From positions 102,672,310 through 102,736,309 of the forward strand of contig CM070876.1 of assembly GCA_036365515.1 (NCBI GenBank): a stretch of 64,000 nucleotides of DNA. Direction: 5' to 3'. Both the position numbers and the translations under genes were made by a program. The notes under the pieces were generated by a model. That model was not told the DNA's origin, searched no databases, and saw only the letters and a list, made by a program, of their open reading frames with translations. Positions 20,790 to 40,647 of the stretch are shown in pieces. How positions within the stretch are numbered: position 1 is the stretch's first letter; every line of letters starts with the position of its first letter. The DNA is from Torymus aiolomorphi. Its lineage: Eukaryota; Arthropoda; Insecta; Hymenoptera; Torymidae.

Positions 20790-21475
20790 GATGCCACGTA
20801 TCTCCGCAACAAGAGCGGCGAGTCGTGAATATTATACTTTTGAATTATTGAACTGACGTCAGTACATTTTCTCCTCAAGATATTAAAAATTTGATTATAT
20901 TTAAAATATTGATAAATGTATAAATAATCACAAAGAAACAATACCAATGAAGTTTTTTCGTACACTGTTCCTGGATCTCGGCTCGCTGAGAATCAGGCAA
21001 AATCCTACATTAGTACGCCGTTTATTCCGTAGATCAATAAAAAATCACACTCTTTCAAATAACAATAATAGACTGTGATATGAATAACATATATTCTTGT
21101 CACATACATTGGCGCATAAGAAGTCATACCACATTGTTGTTAATGATACTGTCGTCACTTTTCATCTTGTGTTCCCAGTTCTCGGCGCACCCGGAATCGG
21201 CAACGCAAACCAAATCTCGATTTTCCTCCAATCCATTTCCTGATGCACCATTGATGCAAGTACATACATGCAAATTGAGATTATCAGAGTAATTAATTCA
21301 TAATAACCGTATTCATTTATTACCCTTGTGTGATGAACCTAAATACTATGCCACGTATCTCCGCAATAAGAGCGGCGAGTCGTGAATATTTTACTTTTGA
21401 ATTATTGAACTGACGTCAGTACATTTTCTCCTCAAAATATTAAAAATTTGTTTCTAATTGAAATATTGATAAATA
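20790..21475 (+). repeat. 557-bp-type satellite monomer, plus orientation, and start of a second
   Basis: GCCACGTATCTCCGCAA at 20792 recurs at 21350, giving a period of ~558 bp. The unit contains GAACTGACGTCAGTACATTT, the box CTCGGCTCGCTGAGAATCAGG, and the second box TTCTCGGCGCACCCGGAATC. It matches in inverted orientation the array at 48830-52030, with high similarity over the whole monomer. The ORF at 21080-21292 recurs in other monomers on the same relative strand but carries no recognisable motif. Confidence 0.88.
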
Positions 21476-23418
21476 TATCTGTGGCTTCCAGGAATAGCTA
21501 CTTATTTCCACTTTACATTATTTCAAGAAAATCGAGTTTTTAGTTTCGCATCCGTATTTTTAATCAAGACAAGTAAGATTGAATGCAACACGGCATCTAT
21601 GAATACCAATGAATACTAATCGAAATAGCATATGTATTACGTGTTTGAAATCAACATTCACTTACGTGCTTATTCCTGGAACAAAAAAAAATTTCAGGTG
21701 AGTTACGTGGCTTTTCCGGTCTCAATGGCAATAATGTGGTTTCTCGGTAACCCTAGATGATAAATCTGAACTATCGATCACGGGAGCTTGTAGGGACAAT
21801 TTTGTACTCATTCTAATACACCTACCTTGCTATGGGTACACTTATAAGGATATGAAACGTCTTTTTCTCTTACAAGAAAAGTGGAGTTGTATCGTTTTTC
21901 TAGGATATTAATGGAAATAAGTGGTATAGAGTTATATGGATTTTTTGGGAATTATCTTAAAACACATTTGAAGTTATGTGGTTTTTCCTGGAGTTATTCT
22001 TTAAAAAATGGAGATATGTGGTTATTCCGAGAAAATGTTGTAAAAAATCGAGTTTTAGCGTTTTTCCTTATGGTGGTTTAAGATAAGTGCAATTTCTGTG
22101 ACGATTACTTGATAGAGGACTGTTCGAAGATAAGAAATAAGGCATAAAACCTATTTTGAAAAACACGTCACTTACGTGGTTTTTCCGGAAAGCCAGAGAT
22201 ATAAGTAATAACAAAGAAACAATGAAGCTTTTTCATCCGCTGTTCCTAGAGCTCGGCTCGCCGAGAATCATATTAAATCGTACATACTCCATTCATTCCG
22301 TCGATCAATACAATCGTTCTCTTGACAATAATTTAATGATCACGTACATTTGTGTGTATGCAGTTAATGTATGTGACATTGTAGTTAATGATTAAGTTAT
22401 CGCCCTTTTTTAATTTGTTCTTACATCTCGGTGCTTCTGAAGAATAAAAATTACCAGTTTTGAGAAAAGGAATATCCATTTTATCTTGTGTGTTGATGCG
22501 TAAGCAGTCGGGTCACACCAATGTGTATATCTGGATTCGGGTTCCTCAGCTAAATTTCAACTGCATTCTAGTTCATTTCATGATCAGCAATGTTATTATG
22601 TTAATACATTCAAATTTAGATAATAATAAATGCAATTCAATGATCAATATCATATTATCATTATTTTCTTGTACTATATACTTATTTGTACGCCTGGAAA
22701 CAGAAAGGGGATATATAACATATTATTTAGTTAACACACGTTATGTTTCCCTTCTCGTTTCCAGACTTTAGAGTTTATTGTCAAATCACTTACTCTTAAT
22801 AAAATATGAAAAACACAATCACAAAATTTAATTAGAAATATAAATGTGTAATTTCTAAATGAACAACGTTATTTATGATTTTTTTTCTATATTCTTACAT
22901 CTCTGTTAGCCGAGTAGTAGGAGAACCGTATGCGGTTAATCCCAGCAATGTAGTAAGAAATCGTAAGTTTTACAATAACAATTATTACCAACTCTGAGAA
23001 AAAAGAATAATTATTATATTTTGTACACTGATGTGAAAGCATTGGTATCATATCAATGTGTATGATTATGTCATCGCCTAATATTTTAATTTATTTATTT
23101 ATATATTTTATTCCCACTTATCGGTAGACCGGGTTTCGGGTGCTTACACTAAAGCTCACCTGTACTCTCGTGCGTTTCCGGTTTAGCTATTTTATTATGT
23201 TAATACATTCGGATATTAATATTATGTCAAGTGAGTTTCGCAAATTATTATAATAGTCTGATATCTATAATATGGGTCGTTACTTTCCATTTGTAATGAA
23301 TTTAATATTTACATTATTTACATTATTACATATTTTATGGAATGTATAACAAAACAACATTTATACTTAGGATTATGTATAATAATAATGTGTACTTATA
23401 ATAATATTTAATCCAAAA
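21476..23418. repeat. Degenerate repeat region, no gene
   Basis: AT-rich. It contains five copies of a short motif resembling TTACGTGGTTTTTCC (near 21695, 21736, 21975, 22013, 22173), a partial two-box monomer near 22190-22400 with CTCGGCTCGCCGAGAATC, and another variant near 22905-23150 with GTTAGCCGAGTAG and CTTATCGGTAGACCGGG. The small ORFs (21881-22081, 22460-22771) have no support. Confidence 0.5.
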
Positions 23419-23424
23419 TTTATT
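23419..23424 (-). terminator. Poly(A) signal (AATAAA on minus) after the hAT-like gene
   Basis: TTTATT on the plus strand lies ~50 bases beyond the minus-strand stop codon at 23472. Confidence 0.55.
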
Positions 23425-23471
23425 TTTTTTATAATAAATAATAATCATAATTCAAAATTGTCATTCTAATG

Positions 23472-31635
<8,164 letters not shown>

Positions 31636-31639
31636 TTTA

Positions 31640-32690
31640 ATGTTCCTTATATATATGTATATATAGACACTTTTATTTATAAAATAAACTCCATAAAGAG
31701 TTGTTACTCTGTCAAAGGACAAGGCAACACTAAACTGGTGTAGCCTTATCTGAAGTACCACCGTTTTGTTAAAGTTACTTAGAAATGTTGTTACTTCGAA
31801 ATGGCCGCGCCTTCCAGCTCTTAACCGGCTTACCGCATTCCCGAAAATTCATCTGTCAGACTGTCACGGAAGTTTCGCGAATCAATGTTCCGCAAACACA
31901 TGGAAAATAGGGATAACTACCTAATATAGTTTTTGTACAGTTGATGAACTTATTCATTTTAAATTAAAAAGAGATCATGTTTTACATATATGTTTATGCA
32001 TACATTTATACGGCGAATATTTTGAATTTGTATAAAAAGGGTGATTTACTTTTATAATTCAATATATGTTTTCAATAAATACTTTGAATATTTTTATATT
32101 CTTATTCATCACAATATTCAACTATACTTAAAGTTGAAATCATATTATTCTCAGATTTTTCAGTGAATTAATATATTTTAAATCAATTTTATTTTTATAG
32201 TAACTCAAAGAAACTACATGAATGTACATTATGAATGTTTTGCATAAAAGTTTATAGATGGTCTTAGAATTGTACTCTGATTTTAGTTTTTTGATAAATT
32301 TGTAAAAATCAATCATATTTAATGAGGTTTAACAATGTTTTACAGAAAAATTTTACACTATTCTTTTTCATTATATTTATTAGAATTCATTTTCCTAAGT
32401 AGCGTAGAGAAAACTAAAAGTATGATATTTGCATACATATACATATTATATCATACACAGACTTGAAGTCCGCAAAAAAAAGCAAAAATATTTTCTTTTA
32501 TAAAACAGCAATTAGTATTCTGTCGGTGCACCTCGCAAGTTTCGCGGAAGCTCGTGTAGCTACTCGTTCCGCTTACGCGAGCAGCCAAACTTGCTCGATT
32601 TTCGAGAGGGGTGAAGGGGAAAGCACCGCCCCCTCATTCTCGCCGCTGCTGGTTATGGACTTATGGTAGCCAATCAGTGAATAGGAAAAC
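31640..32690. other. AT-rich stretch with no gene, possible promoter side of the hAT-like gene
   Basis: A GC-richer patch near 31800-31905 lies ~170-270 bases upstream of the gene's ATG and could hold its promoter; no clear TATA or initiator is seen. From 31910 to 32460 there is only AT-rich text. A GC-richer patch at 32520-32660 has no supported ORF. Confidence 0.4.
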
Positions 32691-33214
32691 CATAGACTTA
32701 TACAGATAGACTGCGCACCCAATGAGTGGCGCGAAGCCCTTCATTATAAAGAGAGAGCAATAGTGACAGGCTCTCTTTCTCTTTCTAATCGTTGTAGTGG
32801 TAGGGAGAACGAGGAGAAGGCGTAGCTGTGTGGCTGTGTGTATGTGTGTGTGTATATATATATGTGTATGTGTGTGCGTGTGTGTATGTGTGTGTGTGTG
32901 TAGATCTGTATCGTTTACATGCTTAATTGGTTTAATACGAAGACTTGTTTATTGTTTTATGCTTTATCGTTTATTGGGATTTTTATTAAAGAAGAATAAA
33001 TAAATGTTGGAATGGTTTGGAGCTGATTATCTGTAAACTTTCTGTAAAATTTGAGGTTATATATCAAAACAATCTTTGTGTTTTGTGCATATGCGCATAC
33101 CCTACTTCCCCTCCGACCTTCTATCTAGCCTGCCAGCATATCTCTGTCCTTCTATTCGAGTACTCGTGGGCCCGTAAGCGGTAAGACCGCACAGCCTATC
33201 TGTATAAGTCTATG
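32691..33214. mobile_element. Short element with ~24-bp inverted ends
   Basis: CATAGACTTATACAGATAG at the left end pairs with CTATCTGTATAAGTCTATG at the right end, one of the few exact TIR pairs in this part of the window. The interior holds TATAAAGAGAGAGC, a TG/TA tract (32825-32900) and no transposase-like ORF. I cannot define a target duplication. It is probably a non-autonomous DNA element or a processed foldback. Confidence 0.55.
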
Positions 33215-33229
33215 ATTTATATGACTACG

Positions 33230-34600
33230 AGTCATATCACATCAATTTTTATAAGTTAGTCATCGCCTTCTATATTTGTCCCACTTCTCGGTGTACCGGG
33301 ATTTGGGTACCACCTAGTCTCGGCTGTATTAAGTCAATATCTTAATTATAACTATAAGAGATTGTGAGAAGAATTAAAAATCATTGTTTCTTGTGTATTT
33401 ATCTTTATACACATTCATATCACATCATGTCGTTCAGAAAGTCGTCGCCTTCTTTATATGTCCCACATCTCGGTATACTGGAATTTGGGATATGCAAATA
33501 ATCTCGGCTATATCAAGTCAATTTCTGAATCGGAGAATACATTATGTCAAGACATGCTAATTCAAATAATAATTAAAGCCAGTCTATGATAAAAATCGTA
33601 TTACCATTATTTGCTTGTATGATTATATATCCATAACTTTTCCTCGGATACGTCTTCACCAAGGATCACTGAGCGTACAGTTCAGACTTCATATTATATT
33701 GACAAAGCTTTTTTCTATGAAATTTGATTAACGAAATGACTATGAATATATTTATAAATAAAATAACAATGGGATTGGAGGAGCTATTTACTAATTCGTA
33801 TGTTCCTAGATCTCGGTTTGCCGAGTAGCAGATAAAAACTTCGACGACCAATACCAGCAATTTAATAGGGAATCATATACATAACAGTAACAATGGCAGA
33901 CCGTTAGAAGAATTAGAAATTATTCTTTCTTGTTTATTTATATGGTTCCGCATTCATATCACATCAACGTGTATGAGTGAGGCGCCGTCTTCTATAATTG
34001 TCCCACTTCTCGGTGTACCGGGATTTGGGTACGTTCACCCAATCTCGGCTGTATGAAGTCAATATCTGAATAATAACTATTAGAGTCATTCTTGTACCAG
34101 TCTGTAATAGTTATTATTCAGATATTGACTTCATACAGCTGAGATTAGGTGAACGTACCCAAATCCCGGTACACCGACAAGTGGGACAATTACAGAAGAC
34201 GGCGCCTTACTCATACATATTGATGTGATCTGAATTCGTAGGCATATAAATACACGAGAAAAAATAATTTATAATTCTTCTAACAGACTGCCATTGTTAC
34301 TGTTAAGCGTAGGTTTCGCTATTAAATTACTGGTATTGGTCGTCTACGTTTTTACCTGATACCCGGCGAATCGAGATCTAGTTACCTAGGAAGTAAATAG
34401 CTTCAAGCCCATTGTTATAACGCGTAAAGAAATTTCCGGTGCGTATTACTAAACCAATCGCCTACATTGTCACTGCCCCCGCTTGATTTTCATTATAGGC
34501 AAGCACAAGTGGGAATAAACCAAGTACGGATCACTTTCAAAATGTTATCAAACATTATTCAATAAAAAAATATATTTCGGCACTTTATTATGTATATTAT
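33230..34600. repeat. Two-box repeat superfamily, inverted about ~34105
   Basis: Plus-oriented units at 33240-33560 and 33770-34090 face a minus unit at 34120-34440. The junction shows TCAATATCTGAATAATAACT near 34062 and its reverse complement near 34110, separated by ~20 bases, forming a tight head-to-head palindrome. The sequence CACTGCCCCCGCTTGATTTT is shared with 27798. Confidence 0.85.
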
Positions 34601-35535
34601 ATTATTTGAACAGGTGTTCAAACTTTATTTGTCATTTTCAAAGAGAGCAGATGATAGGCCGCAATTTCTGTAAGATTTTATTGAATTAATTTATTAAACT
34701 ATTAAAATGAACGTCTTTCCCATACGAATCGCATGCAGCGATTTTTTTGAATAATGACAACCCGATCAACGATTAGATATAGGTATATTCTATTCTGTAA
34801 TAAAAATAACCTTCGTAACTATATCATTGCCCGCGGATCGTAATAGTACATTGCGATACCAGTGGCATAAGTCGCACTTTACGGCACTCGCTGCGCTCGG
34901 GCGCTTATACACGCCGTGCCGTAAAGAACGACTTCGGACACGAGTAGGAGTATCGTACATTATTTCATAGCACTGACTGCATAAATCCGCCATGTCACGC
35001 CTATCCGTTCCATTAGCAGTCCATTTCTGCACCGTGCAGTATCGCCCGAGCGACAGCGAGGGTGATAAGCACGGTGCAATAATGGACTACTTATGTCATG
35101 GATAGGCGTGTCATAAATGCGGATTTATGCCACACAGTGCTATTACTAACTTTGCTTACTATTTTATTCATAAATTCTCTTCTCTTGTCAAAGCGTAAAG
35201 CTTTATCTACAATGCATTACAAACTGCATCACTGGTATTAAGATTTCATAAATTTATTTGCAATAATTGTATTTGTCATTTTATTGCGAAACACATCTAT
35301 TTCAAGTTATTTTTTTGTGCTCTTTCTAAAAATGCATAAATAAAAGTGAAAAAAAAATTTTTTTCCATGCAAATATACTTCTAACTTTTTTAATATTATC
35401 TCTATCGCCAAATAAATGATACCAAACGATAGAGGAGACAAAAGTACTTCGAAAGCACCTTATCCGGAATTGATTCATTAATCGACTATTTTGCTGTAAC
35501 GTTATTAATGTGGTGCGTTGGAGGATTGTCACTAC
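34600..35535 (-). repeat. Partner arm of 24990-25660
   Basis: It continues the inverted match listed for 24990-25660 but is interrupted by a GC-rich hairpin element (34850-35145) absent from the other arm, which gives an approximate empty site. Confidence 0.8.
34850..35145. mobile_element. GC-rich foldback element, copy 1
   Basis: Palindromic sequence with CACTCGCTGCGCTCGGGCGC, GCACGGTGCAATAATGGACT and ends resembling TAGCACTGTGTGGCATAAATC. It occurs as an insertion relative to 25340-25420. Related copies are at 36050-36215 and 36738-36850. Confidence 0.6.
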
Positions 35536-36049
35536 AGACTCCGAAAAGAATGAAAAATCATTGTTTCTTGTGCATTTATATGTATACATACGCATATAAA
35601 ATGCGTATATATACATTCATATTTATATTTATATACGTATATACGCATTCATATCACATTAATAATTATCAGCATCTCATAGATTTTTTCCACTTATCGG
35701 TGTACCGGGATTAGGGTACGTTCGCTAAATCTCAGCTATGTGAAGTCCATTTTCAAATCGGAGATTAAATTATGTAAATGCATGCAAATTCAAATAATAA
35801 TTACAGCAATCATATGATAATAGTATTACCTTCATTAGCTTGTATGATATACCAAATTATCTTGACCTCACATATGCCTCCCACAGGGATCGCTGCGCGT
35901 ATGCCTTCATATTATATTGACTAAACTCCTTCTCTTTATGAAATTTGATTAAGAAAATAACTATAAATAAATTTATGAATAAACTAACAATGTAATTGAA
36001 GCGATATACTTCCTATGTCCTTAGATCTCGGTTCGTCGAGAATTAGGTA

Positions 36050-36215
36050 ATAGTATATTACGATACGTGTGACTTAAGTGGCCCATTATTGCACGGCGTG
36101 AGGTTAGCGCCCGAGCGCAGCGAGGGCGCTAAACGCCGTGTAATAATGAGCCATTTAAGTCACGAGTATCGTATACTATTTTATAGCTCGTGTGACATAA
36201 ATCCGCCATATTCTT
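36050..36215. mobile_element. GC-rich foldback element, copy 2
   Basis: GCCCGAGCGCAGCGAGGGCG with AATAATGAGCCATTTAAGTC and GTGACATAAATCCGCC. ACTTAAGTGGCCCATTATT on the left pairs with AATAATGAGCCATTTAAGT on the right. Confidence 0.6.
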
Positions 36216-36253
36216 ATTTTATTTATTTGTGCATATTTATAATGATAGTTGGA

Positions 36254-36303
36254 AGTGGGGTGGGAGAAGTGTGGGGCGGAGGGGGGCGGGGCGCAGCCCC
36301 CCC
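36254..36303 (+). other. G-run cluster with G-quadruplex potential
   Basis: Runs of three or more G occur repeatedly (GGGGTGGG, GGGGCGG, GGGGGGCGGGG) in ~40 bases of otherwise AT-rich sequence, followed by CCCCCCCGCCC, so a hairpin is also possible. Confidence 0.6.
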
Positions 36304-36737
36304 GCCCTGAAAAAAATTAATAAAAAGTTATTTAAATAATAGAATACCTGATATAGAATATGGTTATTATTGAATCTAGAATATCGAATATATACATAAA
36401 AAAATCATAAAACTAGATTCTTAGCAATTTGATTTGTATCTTTAACAAAAGTTGAAGTTTATGAAAGTGAAAGATTTGTATACGTTATATCATTAAAGAG
36501 AAAGACTTTTAAAACTAAAATCCATACAGTTTAATATTGAATATTTAAAAAGCGCGCGGTCTGCTATTTCATAGCAGATGAAACTAACCTATAATATAGA
36601 GAAGCCTTATTATCATCATTTTTATTTATTCTTTGTAGTTCGTCAACTATTAACGAAGTTTTACTTCTTTTCGTGTTCATTCTTATATGTAAAATCATAT
36701 TTTTGAATAGTTTTGGTAGATAATTGGCGTTAATTAC

Positions 36738-36850
36738 GTACCTGTGACTTAAGTAAATTCATTATGTCACAGTGTAATAATGGGCTACTTAAGTCACAAC
36801 TAGCCGTGACTTAAGTGCGGATTTAGGTCACACAGTGCTATAAAAGTTAT
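36738..36850. mobile_element. GC-rich foldback element, copy 3 (short)
   Basis: CTGTGACTTAAGT at the left, GGGCTACTTAAGTCACAACT in the middle and GTGACTTAAGTGCGGATTTA with CACACAGTGCTATAA at the right. The GC-rich centre of copies 1 and 2 is missing. Confidence 0.5.
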
Positions 36851-36879
36851 CAAATCCAGCGATCCCTAGAACATCGTAC

Positions 36880-38900
36880 GCTTTACAATAACAATAATAA
36901 ACTGCGAGACAAACGAATACTTGAGTTATCAAAATGCCACATACTCTGGTGTGTAAGCATTCACATCACATTATTACGACGGAAAGTCATTACTTTTTTA
37001 TTATGTTCCCATATTTTGGCTCACTGGGAATCGGAAATTCAGACAAAATTGAGTTTTCGGTTGTTCTCGAATGCATTTCTTGATGCAACATTGATGCATG
37101 TGCATACATGCAAATTGAGATTGTCACAGTAATAAATTCACAATAATTCAATTACTATATTTCCCATGTGCGATAAACCTCAATACTATATGCCACGAAT
37201 GCCCGAAGCAACAAGAATGGCAACTCGTGAATATTGGACTTCTGATTGAACTGACCTCAGCACATTTTCTTTTTAAAATATTAAAAAATTAAATTATATT
37301 TGATATATTGTGAAATATATAAGTAATTACAAATAACCAATAGAAGTAAATCTTTTTTATCCACTGTTCCTGAATCTCGGTTCACCGAGAATCAAGTGAA
37401 ATCGTATGTACGCCGTTCATTCCATGTATCAATAGAAAATTCTATACGTTTTACAATAACAATAAAGGACAGTGAGACGGGCCAATTATTTTGTTATCGC
37501 ATAAACTTGTGTGTAAGCATTCATATCACATTATGGCTTATGACACTGCCGTTACTTTTTTCATTATATTCCAAGATCTCGGCGCACCGATAATCAGGAA
37601 TGCAGACTAAACTCCGGGTTTTCCCCAGTGTATTTTCCATTCAAACTTTGAAGTATGTTTATACATCCAAATCGGGATAATCAAAGTCATGATTGTTTCA
37701 TATTAATCGTATTACTTTATTTACCATGTTTGATGTACTTAAATTCTTGGTTTCGATTGCCTACACCAAGGACGCGGCTCTCGTGAGCATGAAATTTCGG
37801 TTTTAAATAATATCAGCGCTTTCTCTTAATAAAATATTAAAAAATATACTAAATCGAATATATTTTGATAAATATATTCGTCAATTATGAATGAACAATT
37901 TAGTTGAATCGTTTTCTTCTACTGATCTCAGATCTCGGTTTGCCGAGAATCAGGTAACGTCTTCCCCCATTATTTCCAGCGATCAATAGCGAATCGTACG
38001 TTTTGCAAAAACAGTTAAAAACTGTGAGAAGAAGAAATGACTATGTTGTATCCGCATACAACATTGATGTAGGTCCACAAATCTATCTTACGTTAATTAA
38101 AATAATTAAATGATAATAAAGTATGACTCGCTAGTTCCCTTTTGTGTTGAAAAAATACTGTGATGCCTCCAATGCACACAACAACGACTGCAACTCGTAA
38201 AGATTTAACTTCCTATTCAACTGAAGTCAGCACTTTCTCTTTATAATAAAAAGTTAAAAGATAATTGATTTTTCATATATTGATGAATATGCGAGTAATT
38301 AATAAATAAACAATTGAATTAACGCTTTTTTATTCAATTTTTCTAGATCTCGGTTCGTCGAGAATCTGGTAAAATCATATATACGGTATTAATTGTAGCG
38401 ATCAATAGTAAATCCATCGCTTAATTATTAGTGACAATTACAGGCGGTGCGCAGAGCCAAAAATTTTGTCATCACATCCAAGTCTCTGTGCTCATCAAAT
38501 GTATTTCCTGCGATACCAAATTTATATATGTCCATATTTGGAAATTACGATAATTAAAGTTATTATTTCAAACTAATTGTGTTACAAAAGTTTCCTCTTG
38601 TTATGTACCTTAGTACCTACATACCTTGCTTCGATTGCCTACTACTATGAATTAACGGCTGCTCGTGACTATTTGACCTCAGATTGAACTGACATCAGCA
38701 CTTTCTCTTCATAAAATATAAACAAATAATTGATATTTCATATATTGATATATTGTATAAATAATTTATAACAAGCAAATTTAAGTAAAGCATTTTGATT
38801 CACCGTTACTACATCTCGATACGCCGACAATGAGATAAAATGATACCTTGTTAATTTTAACGGTCAATGAAAATTGTACGCTTTACAATAACATTAGTTC
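36880..38900 (+). repeat. Diverged satellite units of the 557-bp type, plus orientation
   Basis: About three and a half old copies. Boxes ATCTCGGTTCACCGAGAATC (near 37375), GATCTCGGTTTGCCGAGAAT (near 37931) and ATCTCGGTTCGTCGAGAATC (near 38346) are ~415-560 bp apart. Text such as GAACTGACCTCAGCACATTT recalls GAACTGACGTCAGTACATTT of the young monomers. No gene. Confidence 0.75.
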
Positions 38901-39230
38901 GTCGGCTGAGAGGTGAAAAGAGACTAAGAGGCAATTCGGCTTAGCGCTAAGAAACCATAAACAACTCGGTCAAGCGCCAAGAAACCAGACAATTCGCGTG
39001 CTCCATTTTTTTAATTCGCTTTTTAGTTGATAACCGCTGTACTGAGTTAAAAAACCAAGGATTTTAAATCCCTACAGCGGTTCGCAATAGTAGAAAACAA
39101 ATTGTTACGTATATAAAGAACTGCGGTTCTCAACTAAAAAGGAGATCGCGAATTGCCTAGTTTCTTAGTGCTCGGCGGAATTGTCTGGGTTTTTAAGCTC
39201 CCAATGGAGTTGTCTGGATAGATTTATTAT
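38900..39230. repeat. Foldback repeat
   Basis: CTTTTTAGTTGATAACCGC (39019-39037) pairs with GCGGTTCTCAACTAAAAAG (39123-39142). Flanking texts AGCGCTAAGAAACC, GCGCCAAGAAACCAG and TTTCTTAGTGCTCGG extend the imperfect palindrome. Confidence 0.6.
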
Positions 39231-40337
39231 TTCTTTTTAATTGTTTTTTTTTTAATAATAGGTTGCTATTTCCTCATTTATACATTATTTTTAAAGACAA
39301 AAAAATTTATAAAATGCATAATATTTGCTGAAATCTTTTTGAATGTTTTTTTAGGGATAGATTTGGATAAGTACCTACTGAATTATTTAGGCAAAAGGTT
39401 GGTCCATAAATTTCAAAGAAAATTATAGACGATTTTGTTTCATATAGACAATAAAAGTATGACAAATTTTATCGGGATCGCATAATATTGAGTGAAATTT
39501 GTTTGATCTTTCTAAAATTTTTAGGACATGTTATATTTGTATATTTGTGTGAGATGTAGATAATTTGTGTTCAAAATTTTAACTTGCTGTATTTAAAATT
39601 TAGGTTTTCTAAATAATAGTAACTGGATTGAAATTGGTTTAATCGCTTTAAGTTGTGTAGAGATGTGGAATCAATATATTTATTACTTGTTTGTTTTCTC
39701 AAGGAGAAAGCTTTGTAACGGTGAAAACGAATTTTTAGACAAAAAATGTTTACAAGGCACTAATATTCATCGTTTTTCATCGATTTTCATCAGAAAAAGC
39801 TGATTGAAAATAATTTGAAGTTCTTTGCTTTTTTATTCTTTAATATGTTACAGCTAGTACTACTTGATATAATTAATTTTTATTGAAAGGCAATTTTAAT
39901 TTGTACATTTTCTTTATTTTTTAATATTTAAATTTCTGTAATTTGTTTTTTGTTATTAATGAAAATATGAATTATCCTTTTTTAATTAATTAAATATTAA
40001 TTAGCAGCATGGTTATCTAAGTTGGAGGAAGCCACGAGCTGGCAGCGATTTTTTTTTGATCATATTCTCACATGTTGGTGTTCCCAATGTTACGGATCCC
40101 GATTACAGAACAAGCCCGCCTCCTTGCACGGTTGCGCTTACGATTTTATAAAAGCAGAACCACGGACGCGAAGCTCGTGGAAGGGAGCGGATCTTTTGCA
40201 TGTTTACGTTACCTTTATTTTGCATCAGTGTTTCCATTTCATAAAAGTAGAAGCTTTCTCGTATTAGGATAAATTATTAAAATAAGATTATTGGGGTGGG
40301 TTTCAAATAAAAAATCATTTACTTATCATTTTATTTT
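39231..40337. other. AT-rich region without a supported gene
   Basis: Contains the dispersed repeat fragment near 39690-39800 (related to 25740-25920). ORFs at 40022-40272 overlap in two frames and are not convincing. Confidence 0.4.
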
Positions 40338-40633
40338 TTAATTGCATAAAGTTTTGGCTTTATTCCACGCTGTACGAAATAACATTTTTAATTTTTTAGG
40401 TATTTCCTCATTTAGCATGTTGAAATCATTTGTATCAAATTTTTTAATATTTTTATTATTAAATATTTTGAAAGCTGCTTCATCTTCTTTCTCTGGGATA
40501 TACTTCACTAATAATCCTTGTATTTTCTTTTCCCATTTCTTATTTTTCACCACAGATGGCTACCATGGGTTCCGTCCGTATTTCACAAGGATAACGTCAC
40601 CTACCTTACAATTTTGCATCCAGTGGTTCATCT
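40338..40633 (-). pseudogene. PWWP-like exon with an in-frame stop
   Basis: On the minus strand an acceptor (TTTTTTATGTAG) precedes a frame containing VGDVILVKYGRNPW, then TAG, then PSVVKNKKWEKKI, continuing open to a stop at 40338 with AATAAA overlapping just beyond. PxWWP with a preceding GDxxxVKY matches the PWWP fold, a chromatin reader binding methylated histone tails and DNA; the TAG replaces the second tryptophan position. The phase at its acceptor (one base left over) fits the donor of the repeated exon upstream (two bases), so it could be the last exon of a gene on this strand. With the stop it would be truncated. Alternatively it is an old retro- or transposon-borne domain. Confidence 0.55.
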
Positions 40634-40647
40634 TAGATCTACATAAA

